Shown in pieces: positions 46,479 to 57,323 of a DNA stretch of 64,000 nucleotides (position 1 is the first letter of the stretch; each line of letters starts with the position of its first letter). Both the position numbers and the translations under genes were made by a program. Under the pieces are notes generated by a model that saw only the letters and a list, made by a program, of their open reading frames with translations, was not told the DNA's origin and did no database searches. The stretch comes from an uncultured Halieaceae bacterium (GTDB lineage: Bacteria; Pseudomonadota; Gammaproteobacteria; Pseudomonadales; Halieaceae), in contig CALJGI010000004.1 of the NCBI GenBank assembly GCA_938074045.1, forward strand, positions 1 to 64,000, read 5' to 3'.

Positions 46479-47120
46479 TTAGGCCTCCTGATCCTTATAG
46501 CGATAGGTTTTAGCCTGGATAGTCAGGGATAAAACACCGCTAGCCGATTTACTCTGTAAAAAACTGTTAGCATCCTGCTGAATTCTGAAGTCGTGCAAAG
46601 TTACAATTCGGGGGATCCCCGCCATACCGGAAACAAAAGCACCCAGATCATGATATTGTCCAGACGCCTCTATAAAAATCGGAAGCTCCACATAAAACTC
46701 CCTGGTCTGTTCGGTACCCAGGCGAATACTCTTGAATTCCAGACCATTAACCATACCCTTATTGGTTATGTCCTCCAGCAGCCCTGGAACCTCAGTATCG
46801 CTTGGTAACTGGCTCACCAACGCACCAAACGAGTCCTCCATGACCTCCATCTGCTTTTTGTAGGCATCCAGGTTGGCAGCGCGAAATGCTTTCTGTTCAT
46901 ACTGAACTTTAAGTTCCGCCTCCTTACCCTCATGCCCTTTTAATTGCTCTTGCATACCCTTGATATGGTACATATAGCCAAGGGTTACCACCCCCACCAG
47001 AACAATTAGCCAGACAGCAATCTTAACTGCCAGCGGCCAGCCGCCGATATTATCGACATCAAGATCATTGATATCGAACTCCTGTATGGAACGGAGGGCC
47101 GCTTCGGGACTAAAAGCCAT
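46479..47120 (-). CDS. pilO: Type IV pilus inner-membrane protein
   Basis: This 213-residue protein has a cytoplasmic tail, one membrane helix (VKIAVWLIVLVGVVTLGYMY), a coiled coil and a ferredoxin-like periplasmic domain. It pairs with PilN and PilP to join the cytoplasmic motor to the secretin. ATG overlaps the pilN stop (TAATG). Confidence 0.95.
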   Translation of the reverse strand: MAFSPEAALRSIQEFDINDLDVDNIGGWPLAVKIAVWLIVLVGVVTLGYMYHIKGMQEQLKGHEGKEAELKVQYEQKAFRAANLDAYKKQMEVMEDSFGALVSQLPSDTEVPGLLEDITNKGMVNGLEFKSIRLGTEQTREFYVELPIFIEASGQYHDLGAFVSGMAGIPRIVTLHDFRIQQDANSFLQSKSASGVLSLTIQAKTYRYKDQEA

Positions 47121-47688
47121 TACTCAGACTCCTCTTCCGCGCCTGCCGTTGGCGCCGCAACTTTAAAACTCATCTGGAACTTGTTCGCCTGCGTGCCAAA
47201 GTTCGGTTCAGCGCTGACGCCCGTCAAATTGGGGTTACTGAACCAGGCACTTGAATCCAACCGGCGCATCAGGCTTGATACCCGATTATTGGATTCTGAA
47301 ATACCTTCAATGGAAATTACGTTACCTGCCGCTTGCAGGCTGGTATAAAAAATACCATCTGGGACTGTTCGCACTACCTGGTCCAGGATTCTCACGATGA
47401 CAGGCCGGTTACCCTGTAGCTCCTGAATAACCTGCATGCGATCGAGCAACTGCGTTCGCTTGCGTTGCAAGTCCTGGATCTCTGCGACTTCTCGATCCAA
47501 CACTTCGATATTCCGCTCCAGGTAGGCATTGCGGCTACGCTGGTTGTCAATTTGACCAGAGAGAACCAAATCGGCAAGAAAAACCAGTACTGCACCCAAT
47601 CCCACCATAAGACCGAGGATCGCGACGAACTCCTGTTTCAGTTCCTGGCGCCTCTCATCACGCCAGGGCAGTAAGTTAATCTGAGCCA

Positions 47689-47689
<1 letters not shown>
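47120..47689 (-). CDS. pilN: Type IV pilus inner-membrane protein
   Basis: This 189-residue protein starts with the PilM-binding motif INLLPWRDERR. It has one membrane helix (FVAILGLMVGLGAVLVFLAD), a coiled coil and a periplasmic ferredoxin-like fold. ATG overlaps the pilM stop (TAATG). Confidence 0.95.
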
Positions 47690-48762
<1,073 letters not shown>

Positions 48763-48857
48763 CTATCTGTTTCCGAGACTTACAGTTATTTTATACTCTA
48801 TTACATTAGATAACAGATATAACATGAAAGCAATTATATAAAAAGGGGGAAAAGGCA

Positions 48858-48863
48858 TATAAT
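48858..48863 (+). promoter_or_regulatory. Candidate -10 of the ponA promoter
   Basis: A perfect TATAAT lies 70 bases before ponA, with a weak -35 (TTATAT) 18 bases upstream, in the A/T-rich pilM-ponA divergent region. Confidence 0.35.
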
Positions 48864-48927
48864 CACCCACTTGAACCCTCCCTAACTAGCCATACTCTAA
48901 CCAGAAGCCGACTTCGTATCATCACTC

Positions 48928-51453
48928 ATGCCCCAGACTAACACCACTTTCAAGCGTGCACTATGGCTATTTCTGGCGGCGTTTTCCGGCGCAATTTGGC
49001 TATGCGTCGGCGTTTATCTTTATCTTAGTCCAAAATTGCCTGCCGTCGAGGTTCTCCTCGATGTAAGGCTGCAAACACCTCTGAGAGTGTATACCAGTGA
49101 CGGCGAGCTAATTGGCCAATTCGGCGAGCAGAAACGGAATCCGCTCAACTACGAAGACATCCCGCCGCTCTTCACGCGAGCTCTGCTTGCGGCTGAGGAT
49201 GACGGCTTTTTCGAACACCGTGGTATCGATTTTCCAGGTCTGACCCGAGCAGTAGTTGAGCTGGTGGTGACCGGGGAAAAAGGCTCCGGGGGCAGTACGC
49301 TTACCATGCAGGTAGCCAGGAATTTCTTCCTGACGCTGGAGCGAACCTATACCCGCAAGTTCAATGAGATATTGCTGGCTCTGGAAATTGAGCGCAAACT
49401 GACTAAGGAGCAGATCTTCGAGCTCTATTTCAATCAAATGTTTCTCGGGCACCGAGCATACGGCTTCGAGGCAGCCGCACAGGTATATTACGGCAAACAT
49501 ATTGGCGATCTTGATCTGGCCCAGCTGGCAATGATTGCCGGCCTACCTAAGGCACCTTCCAAGTACAACCCACTATCCAATCCCGGCCGCTCTACCATAA
49601 GACGCGACTGGATTCTGAACCGCATGCTCTCGCTCGGCTATATCGACCAGCCAAGCTTTGAAGAAGCCATCAACAGCCCTGTAACCGCCTCCCACCATGG
49701 TGCGAAATTAAGCTTCGATGCTCCTTACGTCGCTGAAATGGTGCGCCAGGAGATGATCTCCAAATATGGCCTCGGCGCATACAATGATGGCTATCGCGTA
49801 TACACCACCGTAGACAGTCACCTCCAGAAAGCCGCAGACGCGGCACTGATCAACAGCGTTGCGGCCTACGATCAGCGTCATGGCTTCCGCGGCCCCGAGG
49901 GGAACTATGACGTCGCGGTGGAGGACCCGGAGGGTCTGCTGATTGCCTGGACCGAAGTATTGAGCAGCACGCCCGCTATCGCGCAGTGGCACCCAGCCAT
50001 CGTAACTGAGCTTAATGAAGACAGTTTCGATGTGCTGACCCACGAGGGCCTGATACAAACCCTGATGTGGGAGGACAACAGCAATTTTGCGCGGCCCTAC
50101 ATCACGGTGAATGCCCGCGGGCGCCGACCGAGCCTACCATCCGATGCACTCAGCCGCGGGGACCTGATCAGAATCACGACCGATGAGAGCGGAAAACTCA
50201 GTCTTTCACAATTACCTGAGGCCCAGGCGGCACTGGTGGCTCTGCGACCCGATGATGGCGCCATACTGAGCCTGGTGGGCGGCTATGGTTTTCGACAGAG
50301 CAAATTCAATCGGGTGATTCAGGCGCGCCGGCTGCCTGGATCGAATTTCAAACCCTTTATCTATGCAGCGGCGCTCGAACACGGCATGACTGCAGCCACA
50401 GTCATAAATGACGCGCCCATTGTTATCGATGACTCCAGTCTCGAAACCACCTGGCGTCCGGAAAATGACGGTGGCAAATTCTACGGCCCCACCCGCCTGC
50501 GCTGGGCACTCACGCAATCACGGAACCTCGTCTCCATTCGCCTATTACAAAAGCTGGGCATTGAAAATGCAGTGAACTACGTTGATCGATTCGGTTTTGA
50601 CGCAGAATTATTACCTCGAAACCTATCTCTCGCGCTTGGAACCTACGCGGTGACGCCACTGGAGTTGATTACAGGTTACGCCAGCCTGGCCAATGGCGGG
50701 TTCAAGGTAGAACCACACCTCATTGATCGAATCGAAGACATTCGCGGAGCTACAGTATATGAGGCCAAACCTGCAACTGTGTGCAGGGACTGCGATAAGC
50801 TGCCAAAAATCGAGATTACTGTCGCTGCACCGCCTGATCCCGCCGCAGAAATGAGTATGGAAGCGATCCTCAGTGACACAGCACTGCCGCCCGTCAATGA
50901 AAACGGCGAAGAGGTGCGCATGGAAGACATACTGCAAAGCAATCACGGGCTGCCGCCAGCGGAGCGAATAGTGGAAGCACGTACGGCGTACATCATCGAC
51001 AGTATCCTGAGGGACGTAATCACCCGCGGAACCGGTCGCAAAGCGCTAAGCTTAAAGCGCGGCGACATCGGCGGTAAGACAGGCACCACCAATGGACCCA
51101 CCGATGCCTGGTTTTCGGGATTCAACGGTGATGTTGTAGCGACAGCGTGGGTGGGATTTGATGACAACAGACCCTTGGGACGGAACGAGTACGGTGGTTC
51201 GGCTGCCCTCCCCATCTGGATCGAATACATGGAGTCGGCACTGGGTAATTCGCCAGAAACAGAGCGTCCAGCGCCCCCAGGGCTGGTCCATGCCCGCATC
51301 GACCCAACCTCGGGAAAACTCGCTCGGCCGGGTCAGAGTGATGCCATCTTCGAAATGTTTCGCGCGGAGTTCGCCCCTGTAGAGACCACAAAAGAAAGTG
51401 TCTTCCCGGTCAATGATCGGGAGGGAGACAATCCGGTAAGGGATTTGTTCTAG
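48928..51453 (+). CDS. mrcA: Penicillin-binding protein 1A
   Basis: This 841-residue bifunctional cell-wall synthase (ponA/mrcA) has one N-terminal membrane helix. The glycosyltransferase part carries EDDGFFEHRGIDFPGLTRA and GGSTLTMQVARNFFL, then KLTKEQIFELYFNQMFLG. An OB-like insertion follows. The transpeptidase has the SxxK serine in PGSNFKPFIYAAALE, SRN in TQSRNLVS, and KTGTTN. It is divergent from pilMNOPQ, as in Pseudomonas. Confidence 0.96.
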   Translation: MPQTNTTFKRALWLFLAAFSGAIWLCVGVYLYLSPKLPAVEVLLDVRLQTPLRVYTSDGELIGQFGEQKRNPLNYEDIPPLFTRALLAAEDDGFFEHRGIDFPGLTRAVVELVVTGEKGSGGSTLTMQVARNFFLTLERTYTRKFNEILLALEIERKLTKEQIFELYFNQMFLGHRAYGFEAAAQVYYGKHIGDLDLAQLAMIAGLPKAPSKYNPLSNPGRSTIRRDWILNRMLSLGYIDQPSFEEAINSPVTASHHGAKLSFDAPYVAEMVRQEMISKYGLGAYNDGYRVYTTVDSHLQKAADAALINSVAAYDQRHGFRGPEGNYDVAVEDPEGLLIAWTEVLSSTPAIAQWHPAIVTELNEDSFDVLTHEGLIQTLMWEDNSNFARPYITVNARGRRPSLPSDALSRGDLIRITTDESGKLSLSQLPEAQAALVALRPDDGAILSLVGGYGFRQSKFNRVIQARRLPGSNFKPFIYAAALEHGMTAATVINDAPIVIDDSSLETTWRPENDGGKFYGPTRLRWALTQSRNLVSIRLLQKLGIENAVNYVDRFGFDAELLPRNLSLALGTYAVTPLELITGYASLANGGFKVEPHLIDRIEDIRGATVYEAKPATVCRDCDKLPKIEITVAAPPDPAAEMSMEAILSDTALPPVNENGEEVRMEDILQSNHGLPPAERIVEARTAYIIDSILRDVITRGTGRKALSLKRGDIGGKTGTTNGPTDAWFSGFNGDVVATAWVGFDDNRPLGRNEYGGSAALPIWIEYMESALGNSPETERPAPPGLVHARIDPTSGKLARPGQSDAIFEMFRAEFAPVETTKESVFPVNDREGDNPVRDLF

Positions 51454-51483
51454 CTATCAGACATGGTGGGTTAGACTTCTACA

Positions 51484-51503
51484 TCAGCCACCATGGTGGC
51501 TGA
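51484..51503. repeat. 20-bp perfect palindrome between convergent ponA and rpmE
   Basis: TCAGCCACCATGGTGGCTGA is its own reverse complement. It lies 30 bases after ponA, with no T-run, so it is not a classical intrinsic terminator on either strand. It might still block both converging transcripts. Confidence 0.6.
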
Positions 51504-51625
51504 CCGGTTCAGCGGCGACCACCGGCAATGCAAAAAGCGGTTCAGAACAGCACCCCGGCCTATAACCGGGGAGCCCACATGACACAGTTTTCGCTAAAGG
51601 ACTCTGCGTTGGGAATGAGCGATTT

Positions 51626-51685
51626 TTACTCTGAAACAGAGGGCTCTGAAGCAGCGGGCTCTGAAGCAGCGGGCTCTGAATCAGC
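51626..51685 (-). repeat. 15-bp tandem repeats encoding the L31 C-terminal tail
   Basis: Units at 51641-51655, 51656-51670 and 51671-51685 share GGGCTCTGAAGCAGC (the last with one change). A degenerate fourth unit at 51626-51640 carries the stop codon. Each full unit encodes five residues (SEPAA-like). Confidence 0.85.
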
Positions 51686-51898
51686 GGGGCGCGCACTCCG
51701 CTTGCCAAAACGACGGTTAAACCGGTCGACACGGCCCTTGGTATCTGCCATTTTCTGCTTGCCTGTGTAAAACGGATGGCAGGCGGAGCAAACATCGAGG
51801 TGGATGTCTTTGCAAATAGTAGAGCGCGTAGTAACTACGTTGCCGCAGCTACAGGTGGCTTTAATTTCGTCGTACTTGGGGTGTATATCAGCTTGCAT
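51626..51898 (-). CDS. rpmE: 50S ribosomal protein L31 (zinc type) with a repeat tail
   Basis: The first 67 residues are a normal zinc-binding L31: [20 protein letters not shown], then [15 protein letters not shown] and [12 protein letters not shown]. Family members end about here (roughly 70 residues). This one continues for about 23 residues ([16 protein letters not shown] and so on) encoded by 15-bp tandem repeats. The start is ATG 51898. It is divergent from priA. Confidence 0.93.
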   Translation of the reverse strand: MQADIHPKYDEIKATCSCGNVVTTRSTICKDIHLDVCSACHPFYTGKQKMADTKGRVDRFNRRFGKRSARPADSEPAASEPAASEPSVSE

Positions 51899-52103
51899 GG
51901 TGGACTCCGGTCGCATTTGTCGCCGCCACCCGATCTTGTGTCGAGCACGGCATACTTCGAGGAGAACGCTAATAGCTTATGCTACAGCGGGCTAAACGAG
52001 CCGCGCATCTTACCAGAGAAGGACAATTTGGCAAGCACCTATTGGCCGGCATTTGCTACAATGCACCAGTCCAGTCAACACCTACCAGGCCCACAGCAAC
52101 GAG

Positions 52104-54320
52104 ATGGCGCAAACTCTTACCCGACCGGTGCTGAGCGTGGCCGTCCCAACGCCGCTACGCCGCTGCCTCGACTATCTACCGCCTTCATCACTGAGTATAG
52201 AAGCAGTATCTGGCCTTTTACCCGGTATGAGAATACGGGTACCCCTGGGACCCCGGCGTGTCGTCGGGATTCTCGTTGCTATAGGTGACCATTCCGAGGT
52301 CGAACATGAGAAAATGCGTGCCGCCGAGGAAATCCTGGACGAGACGCCACTACTACCACACACATTGGTAAACCTCATTGGATGGGCAGCCAGATACTAT
52401 CACCACCCAGTCGGAGAAGCCTGGCAGGCTGCTCTGCCGCAATTACTCAGAGTAGGTCGAGCGCCGGACAGCGCTGGAACCCTGCTGTGGCGCTTGAGCC
52501 GTGATGGTCTCGGCCTGCCAAGCAGGGCGCTGCCACGGGCCCCTAAGCAAGCCAAACTAATAGACCTGTTGCGGCACCAGGGCCAACTGGACCGGGAGTC
52601 AATCGCAGCGGCGGACATTTCAACCGCTGTCATGCGACAACTTGAACAAAAAGGTTTGATCGAGAAATTTACAGGAAACCCACATCACGCAGTACCAAGT
52701 CCGGCAATAGATTCCCCCAAGCTCAACGAGGGCCAGCAGGCCGCCCTCCTCTCCATAACCTCTGTAATGCCCGGCTATCAGTGCCATCTGCTCGAAGGAA
52801 TAACAGGTAGCGGCAAGACTGAGGTTTATCTTCGACTGATTGAACAGACCCTGAATGTCGGCGGCCAGGTATTGGTATTGATCCCTGAAATCGGCCTGAC
52901 GCCACAGACGCTGGACCGGTTCAGACACAGGTTCGGTGCGGCTGTAGTGACCTACAATTCCGAAATGAGTGATCGAGAACGGCTCTCGGCCTGGAACTCC
53001 ATGCGCACCGGCAGCGCGTCGGTGGTTATCGGGACCCGGTCTGGAGTGTGGCTACCCATGGCCAAGCCCGGCTTGATTATTGTCGATGAGGAACATGACA
53101 TTTCCTACAAACAGCAGGACGGATTCCGCTACCACGCCCGTGACATCGCCATAAAACGAGCTCAACTGGAATCTGTCCCCGTTGTTTTAGGTTCTGCCAC
53201 GCCCAGTCTTGAAACGCTGAGCAACGCGGTATCCGGGCGGTTTCATCACCACGCGTTACCAGTGCGCGCGGGGGGGGCAGCCCTGCCCGACGTTCGGACC
53301 ATGGACGTTCGCAAAGCCGAACTCGAAAGTGGCCTGTCCGGGGATCTGCTGGAACAGATAAATATCGAACTGTCACAGAATCGGCAGGTGCTACTGTTCA
53401 TAAATCGCAGGGGGTATGCACCAAGCCTGTTGTGTCACGACTGCGGATGGATAGCATCTTGTCATGCCTGTGATGCCCGTTTGACGGTGCACGCCCGCGA
53501 TCGACATCTACGCTGTCATCAATGTGAATTCTCAACACCACTGCCCGGTCACTGCTCCCAGTGTGGAAGCCGCCAACTGCTGGCTATGGGAGTGGGTACG
53601 CAACGCACAGAAGAAACTCTTCGCAAGCTCGTTCCAAACGTGCCAGTACTGCGAGTGGATAGGGATTCAACCGCACGCCGGGGCAGTATGGAGAATATCC
53701 TGCGAACCGTTAATGCCGGAGAACCCTGCATCCTCATTGGCACACAAATGCTTGCCAAGGGGCACCACTTCGCCAATGTTTCCCTGGTGGGTGTGCTGGA
53801 TGCCGATCATGGGCTCTTCAGTGCCGACTTGAGGGGCTCCGAGCGAATGGCACAATTGCTGGTGCAGGTTTCCGGCCGAGCTGGTCGCACCAATATACCG
53901 GGCCAGGTCATCATACAAACTCACTACCCTGAACATCCGATGTTGCAGTCTCTGTTACAGCAGGGCTACCCGGAATTTGCCCGTTCACTGCTGGCGGAGC
54001 GCCAACTGGTCGAAATGCCACCATACAGTCATATGGCTATCATCAGGGCTGAAAGCCCCTCTTCCAGAACGGCGGAGGAAACACTTCGTAATTGCAGATC
54101 GCAGTGCGAAACAAACCTGTCCATGGTAAACATGCTGGGGCCATTGCCCTCGACACTGTCCCGACGGGCCGGACATTTTCGATTCTTTCTGATGCTGCGC
54201 AGTACAGATCGAGCTCCCCTGCATCAGGCGGTTGATGCCGTCATCGCCATCCTTACAGCAAAGGGTGCTACCAGAAATTGTAGGTGGAGTGTCGACATAG
54301 ACCCAATGGAATCCGGATAG
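52104..54320 (+). CDS. priA: Primosomal protein N' (replication restart helicase)
   Basis: This 738-residue helicase restarts stalled forks. It has an N-terminal 3'-end-binding domain, Walker A GITGSGKTEVYLR, DEEH box IVDEEHDISYKQ, the zinc module CHDCGWIASCHACD ... CHQCEF ... CSQCGS, and motif VSGRAGR. ATG 52104 begins the conserved TRPVLSVAVP; an earlier in-frame start (52053) is unlikely. Confidence 0.95.
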   Translation: MAQTLTRPVLSVAVPTPLRRCLDYLPPSSLSIEAVSGLLPGMRIRVPLGPRRVVGILVAIGDHSEVEHEKMRAAEEILDETPLLPHTLVNLIGWAARYYHHPVGEAWQAALPQLLRVGRAPDSAGTLLWRLSRDGLGLPSRALPRAPKQAKLIDLLRHQGQLDRESIAAADISTAVMRQLEQKGLIEKFTGNPHHAVPSPAIDSPKLNEGQQAALLSITSVMPGYQCHLLEGITGSGKTEVYLRLIEQTLNVGGQVLVLIPEIGLTPQTLDRFRHRFGAAVVTYNSEMSDRERLSAWNSMRTGSASVVIGTRSGVWLPMAKPGLIIVDEEHDISYKQQDGFRYHARDIAIKRAQLESVPVVLGSATPSLETLSNAVSGRFHHHALPVRAGGAALPDVRTMDVRKAELESGLSGDLLEQINIELSQNRQVLLFINRRGYAPSLLCHDCGWIASCHACDARLTVHARDRHLRCHQCEFSTPLPGHCSQCGSRQLLAMGVGTQRTEETLRKLVPNVPVLRVDRDSTARRGSMENILRTVNAGEPCILIGTQMLAKGHHFANVSLVGVLDADHGLFSADLRGSERMAQLLVQVSGRAGRTNIPGQVIIQTHYPEHPMLQSLLQQGYPEFARSLLAERQLVEMPPYSHMAIIRAESPSSRTAEETLRNCRSQCETNLSMVNMLGPLPSTLSRRAGHFRFFLMLRSTDRAPLHQAVDAVIAILTAKGATRNCRWSVDIDPMESG

Positions 54321-54427
54321 ATACGGCCACTCTGACGCCTGCATTTTTCAGCTAAGTTTGGCATCGCCGGTGACAACCGCCATAATAGCCGCCCGCGGCT
54401 TACACCCCTGCGGGACTGAAGGAACTC

Positions 54428-56113
54428 ATGAAGGAACACATCGCTCAACTGCTCGAAACAGCACTCTCAACATTGCGTGAAGAGGGCACGCTACCCGATG
54501 ACGCGCGACCTGTAATCCAGGTCGACAGGACAAGAGACAGCAGCCACGGTGATCTGGCGAGCAACGTTGCTCTGGCAGCGGCAAAAAGCGCTGGCATGCC
54601 TCCGCGTGGACTGGCAGAAAAGATCTGTAACTCGCTACCTGAATCACCACACATTGCCGACACTCAGATAGCCGGCCCGGGTTTCATTAACTTTTTCCTT
54701 AGCGGCGCGAGCGCGCAAGCGATTATTGACGAGGTGCTCTCGGCGGGAGACGCCTTCGGCACAAATGAAGACGGTAATGGCGAGTCATTGCAAGTCGAAT
54801 TTGTTTCTGCCAACCCCACCGGCCCCCTCCATGTGGGACACGGCCGTGGAGCAGCAATTGGTGACAGTCTGGCCCGCTTGTTGTCTGCAAATGGCTTTAA
54901 TGTGAGCCGGGAATTCTATTACAACGATGCAGGTGCACAGATTCACAATCTGGCACTGTCTGTCCAGGCACGCTGTCGCGGCTTGTCGCCGGATAGCGAG
55001 GACTGGCCGGCGGACGGATACCGCGGCGATTACATTGCAGACGTAGCACAGGCATATTTGGCCGGAGATACCGTCGATGCCGCCGACAAACATGTTACCG
55101 CTGCTGCTGACCCCGAGAACCTGGATGCCGTTGAGGCCTTTGCCGTTGCTAGTTTGAGGCGCGAGCAGGACAGCGATCTACGGGCTTTCGGCGTGGAATT
55201 TGACGTCTACTTTCTGGAGTCATCGTTGTACAAAAACGGCGAGGTTGCTGCCACCGTGAGCAAACTGGAGCAGTCCGGGCTCACCTACAAAGAAGGGGGC
55301 GCCACCTGGCTGCGTACAACTGAGTTCGGAGATGACAAAGACCGGGTGATGTGCAAGTCAGACGGAAGCTATACCTACTTCCTTCCGGATGTCGCCTATC
55401 ACGCCAACAAGTGGCAGCGTGGCTTCAAACGTGTAATCAATGAGCAGGGAGCTGATCATCACAGCACTGTCACCCGGGTACGGGCCGGCTTGCAGGCGCT
55501 GGACATGGGCATTCCCCACGCGTGGCCAGACTACGTTTTGCACCAGATGGTGCTGGTGATGCGCGGCGGGCAAGAGGTCAAACTATCGAAGCGGGCCGGC
55601 AGCTACCTGACCTTGCGCGACCTCATAGATGAAGTGGGAAAGGACGCCACACGTTTTTTCCTCTGCGCCAGAAGCGCGTCTTCACAATTGACCTTCGATA
55701 TTGATCTGGCTCTTTCAAGATCAAACGATAATCCTGTGTACTACATACAATACGCCCACGCACGGGTATGCAGCGTACTTGGCAAGCTCGAGGAACGCGG
55801 ATGGAGTTGGGGCAGCGAAAATGGTTGTTCCAGCCTTGAGCGCCTTGACGAAGACGCAGAAAAGGCTTTGATGAAGCTGCTCGCCTCCTACCCTGATATT
55901 GTACGGTCGGCGGCGACAGCCCTGGAGCCACACACCATTGCCAACTATCTGCGCGATCTGGCCGGCGTTTTTCACAGCTATTACAACGGCACGCGCATCC
56001 TCGAAGAAGATGCCGGTCTGCGCAATGCGCGACTGGCGTTGTCAGTAGCAGTCCGACAGGTAATCGCCAACGGATTGGCTCTGCTCGGCGTTTCCGCCCC
56101 CGAGGCCATGTAG
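54428..56113 (+). CDS. argS: Arginyl-tRNA synthetase
   Basis: This 561-residue class I synthetase has an N-terminal additional domain, the HIGH-type motif [22 protein letters not shown]-like [13 protein letters not shown] and a DALR anticodon domain ending in VSAPEAM. It follows priA by 107 bases and precedes the SPOR gene. Confidence 0.96.
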   Translation: MKEHIAQLLETALSTLREEGTLPDDARPVIQVDRTRDSSHGDLASNVALAAAKSAGMPPRGLAEKICNSLPESPHIADTQIAGPGFINFFLSGASAQAIIDEVLSAGDAFGTNEDGNGESLQVEFVSANPTGPLHVGHGRGAAIGDSLARLLSANGFNVSREFYYNDAGAQIHNLALSVQARCRGLSPDSEDWPADGYRGDYIADVAQAYLAGDTVDAADKHVTAAADPENLDAVEAFAVASLRREQDSDLRAFGVEFDVYFLESSLYKNGEVAATVSKLEQSGLTYKEGGATWLRTTEFGDDKDRVMCKSDGSYTYFLPDVAYHANKWQRGFKRVINEQGADHHSTVTRVRAGLQALDMGIPHAWPDYVLHQMVLVMRGGQEVKLSKRAGSYLTLRDLIDEVGKDATRFFLCARSASSQLTFDIDLALSRSNDNPVYYIQYAHARVCSVLGKLEERGWSWGSENGCSSLERLDEDAEKALMKLLASYPDIVRSAATALEPHTIANYLRDLAGVFHSYYNGTRILEEDAGLRNARLALSVAVRQVIANGLALLGVSAPEAM

Positions 56114-56117
56114 CATC

Positions 56118-56672
56118 ATGGCTCAGGACTATGCCAAAAAAAAACCCGCCCAGCAAAGCAGGCGCAAACCAAAGGTGAGTGCCCGAAAACCGGCGCCAAC
56201 CAGCAATGCACCCTGGAAACCCTTTACAGCCGGAACGGCGTTCGGCGTATTTTTATCGTTCCTGGTTTGGCTGGGTATAAACGACCAACCGCCCGCGGAG
56301 GAAATAAGTACACCAGGCAAAGCCACCACCGCAAAGTCGGAGCGCACCCCCTCAGCAGAGCCAAGTTTCGAGTTCTGGAATCTCGCCGAAGAGGACATTC
56401 AATTTCCCCGTGAAGATCCCGAATTCGAGGTCTCCGAGGCCGGGAACTTCCTCCTGCAGGTGGGCTCATTCAAACGCATGGAGGATGCCGACCGACAACG
56501 AGCACAATTGATATTGCTGGGTATGGAACCGCGCATCAGCGAATCAAATGGGGACAATGGCCATTGGTATCGGGTGCAGATCGGGCCATTTGAAACCAAG
56601 TCCAGGTTGCAACAAGTCCGTGCACTACTGGCAGAGCAAAATATCGATACCTTGCTACTCAAACGGCGTTAG
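56118..56672 (+). CDS. SPOR-domain membrane protein (FtsN-like)
   Basis: This 184-residue protein has a basic cytoplasmic start (KKKPAQQSRRKPKVSARKPA), one membrane helix (PFTAGTAFGVFLSFLVWLGI), a linker and a C-terminal SPOR domain FLLQVGSFKRMEDADRQRAQ ... WYRVQIGPF. SPOR binds denuded septal peptidoglycan. The position between argS and hslV is that of FtsN in gammaproteobacteria. Confidence 0.9.
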   Translation: MAQDYAKKKPAQQSRRKPKVSARKPAPTSNAPWKPFTAGTAFGVFLSFLVWLGINDQPPAEEISTPGKATTAKSERTPSAEPSFEFWNLAEEDIQFPREDPEFEVSEAGNFLLQVGSFKRMEDADRQRAQLILLGMEPRISESNGDNGHWYRVQIGPFETKSRLQQVRALLAEQNIDTLLLKRR

Positions 56673-56702
56673 GAACTGACTGAAAATCCCGGTCACAACA
56701 GC

Positions 56703-56731
56703 CTTGAAATAGTATCGTATGCCCTCACTAT
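56703..56731 (+). promoter_or_regulatory. Sigma-32-like heat-shock promoter of hslVU
   Basis: CTTGAAA (56703-56709), a 12-base spacer and CCCTCACTA resemble the RpoH consensus CTTGAAA-N11-16-CCCCATnT. It lies 45-70 bases before hslV, a known heat-shock operon. Confidence 0.6.
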
Positions 56732-56774
56732 AAGGAAGTAAGCGCTAACCTTCCCAATCACCCGAGGAAAAATT

Positions 56775-57317
56775 GTGGAGCAATACAGAGGCACCACCAT
56801 TCTGTCAGTGCGCCGGGGCAACAAAGTTGTCATCGGAGGAGACGGGCAGGTATCAATGGGTAATACCGTGATGAAAGGCAATGCGCGCAAGGTGCGTCGC
56901 CTATACAACGGGCGTGTGCTAGCGGGGTTTGCCGGCGGCACCGCCGATGCGTTCACTCTGTTCGAGTTATTCGAAGCCCAGCTCGAAAAACACCAGGGTC
57001 ACCTTACCCGCGCAGCCGTGGAGTTGGCCAAGGCCTGGCGGACAGAACGCTCATTGCGTCGCCTGGAAGCACTACTCGCCGTGGCTGACAAGGAAACCTC
57101 CCTGGTCATCACCGGTAATGGTGACGTAATCGAGCCAGAAGACAATCTGATCGCTATTGGGTCCGGAGGTCCATTTGCACAATCCGCGGCGCGAGCAATG
57201 CTGGACACCACCGAGCTCGGTGCTCGGGACATTGTCGAAAAAGGCCTGGGTATAGCGGCGGATATCTGCATCTACACCAACCACAACCGAACTATCGAAG
57301 AATTGGACTGCGAGTAA
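56775..57317 (+). CDS. hslV: ATP-dependent protease HslV (peptidase subunit)
   Basis: This 180-residue proteasome-like subunit has a catalytic Thr in GTTILSVRR; the GTG start gives a short MEQYRG leader that must be removed to free Thr7, a known variant in some proteobacteria. Other motifs are [20 protein letters not shown] and [14 protein letters not shown]. It forms the HslUV protease with the next gene. Confidence 0.95.
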   Translation: MEQYRGTTILSVRRGNKVVIGGDGQVSMGNTVMKGNARKVRRLYNGRVLAGFAGGTADAFTLFELFEAQLEKHQGHLTRAAVELAKAWRTERSLRRLEALLAVADKETSLVITGNGDVIEPEDNLIAIGSGGPFAQSAARAMLDTTELGARDIVEKGLGIAADICIYTNHNRTIEELDCE

Positions 57318-57323
57318 CACCAC

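Noticed and set aside
51484-51795. 103-codon minus frame with QSPLL repeats
   Set aside because: It is the 15-bp repeat of rpmE read in another frame; L31 occupies the real frame.
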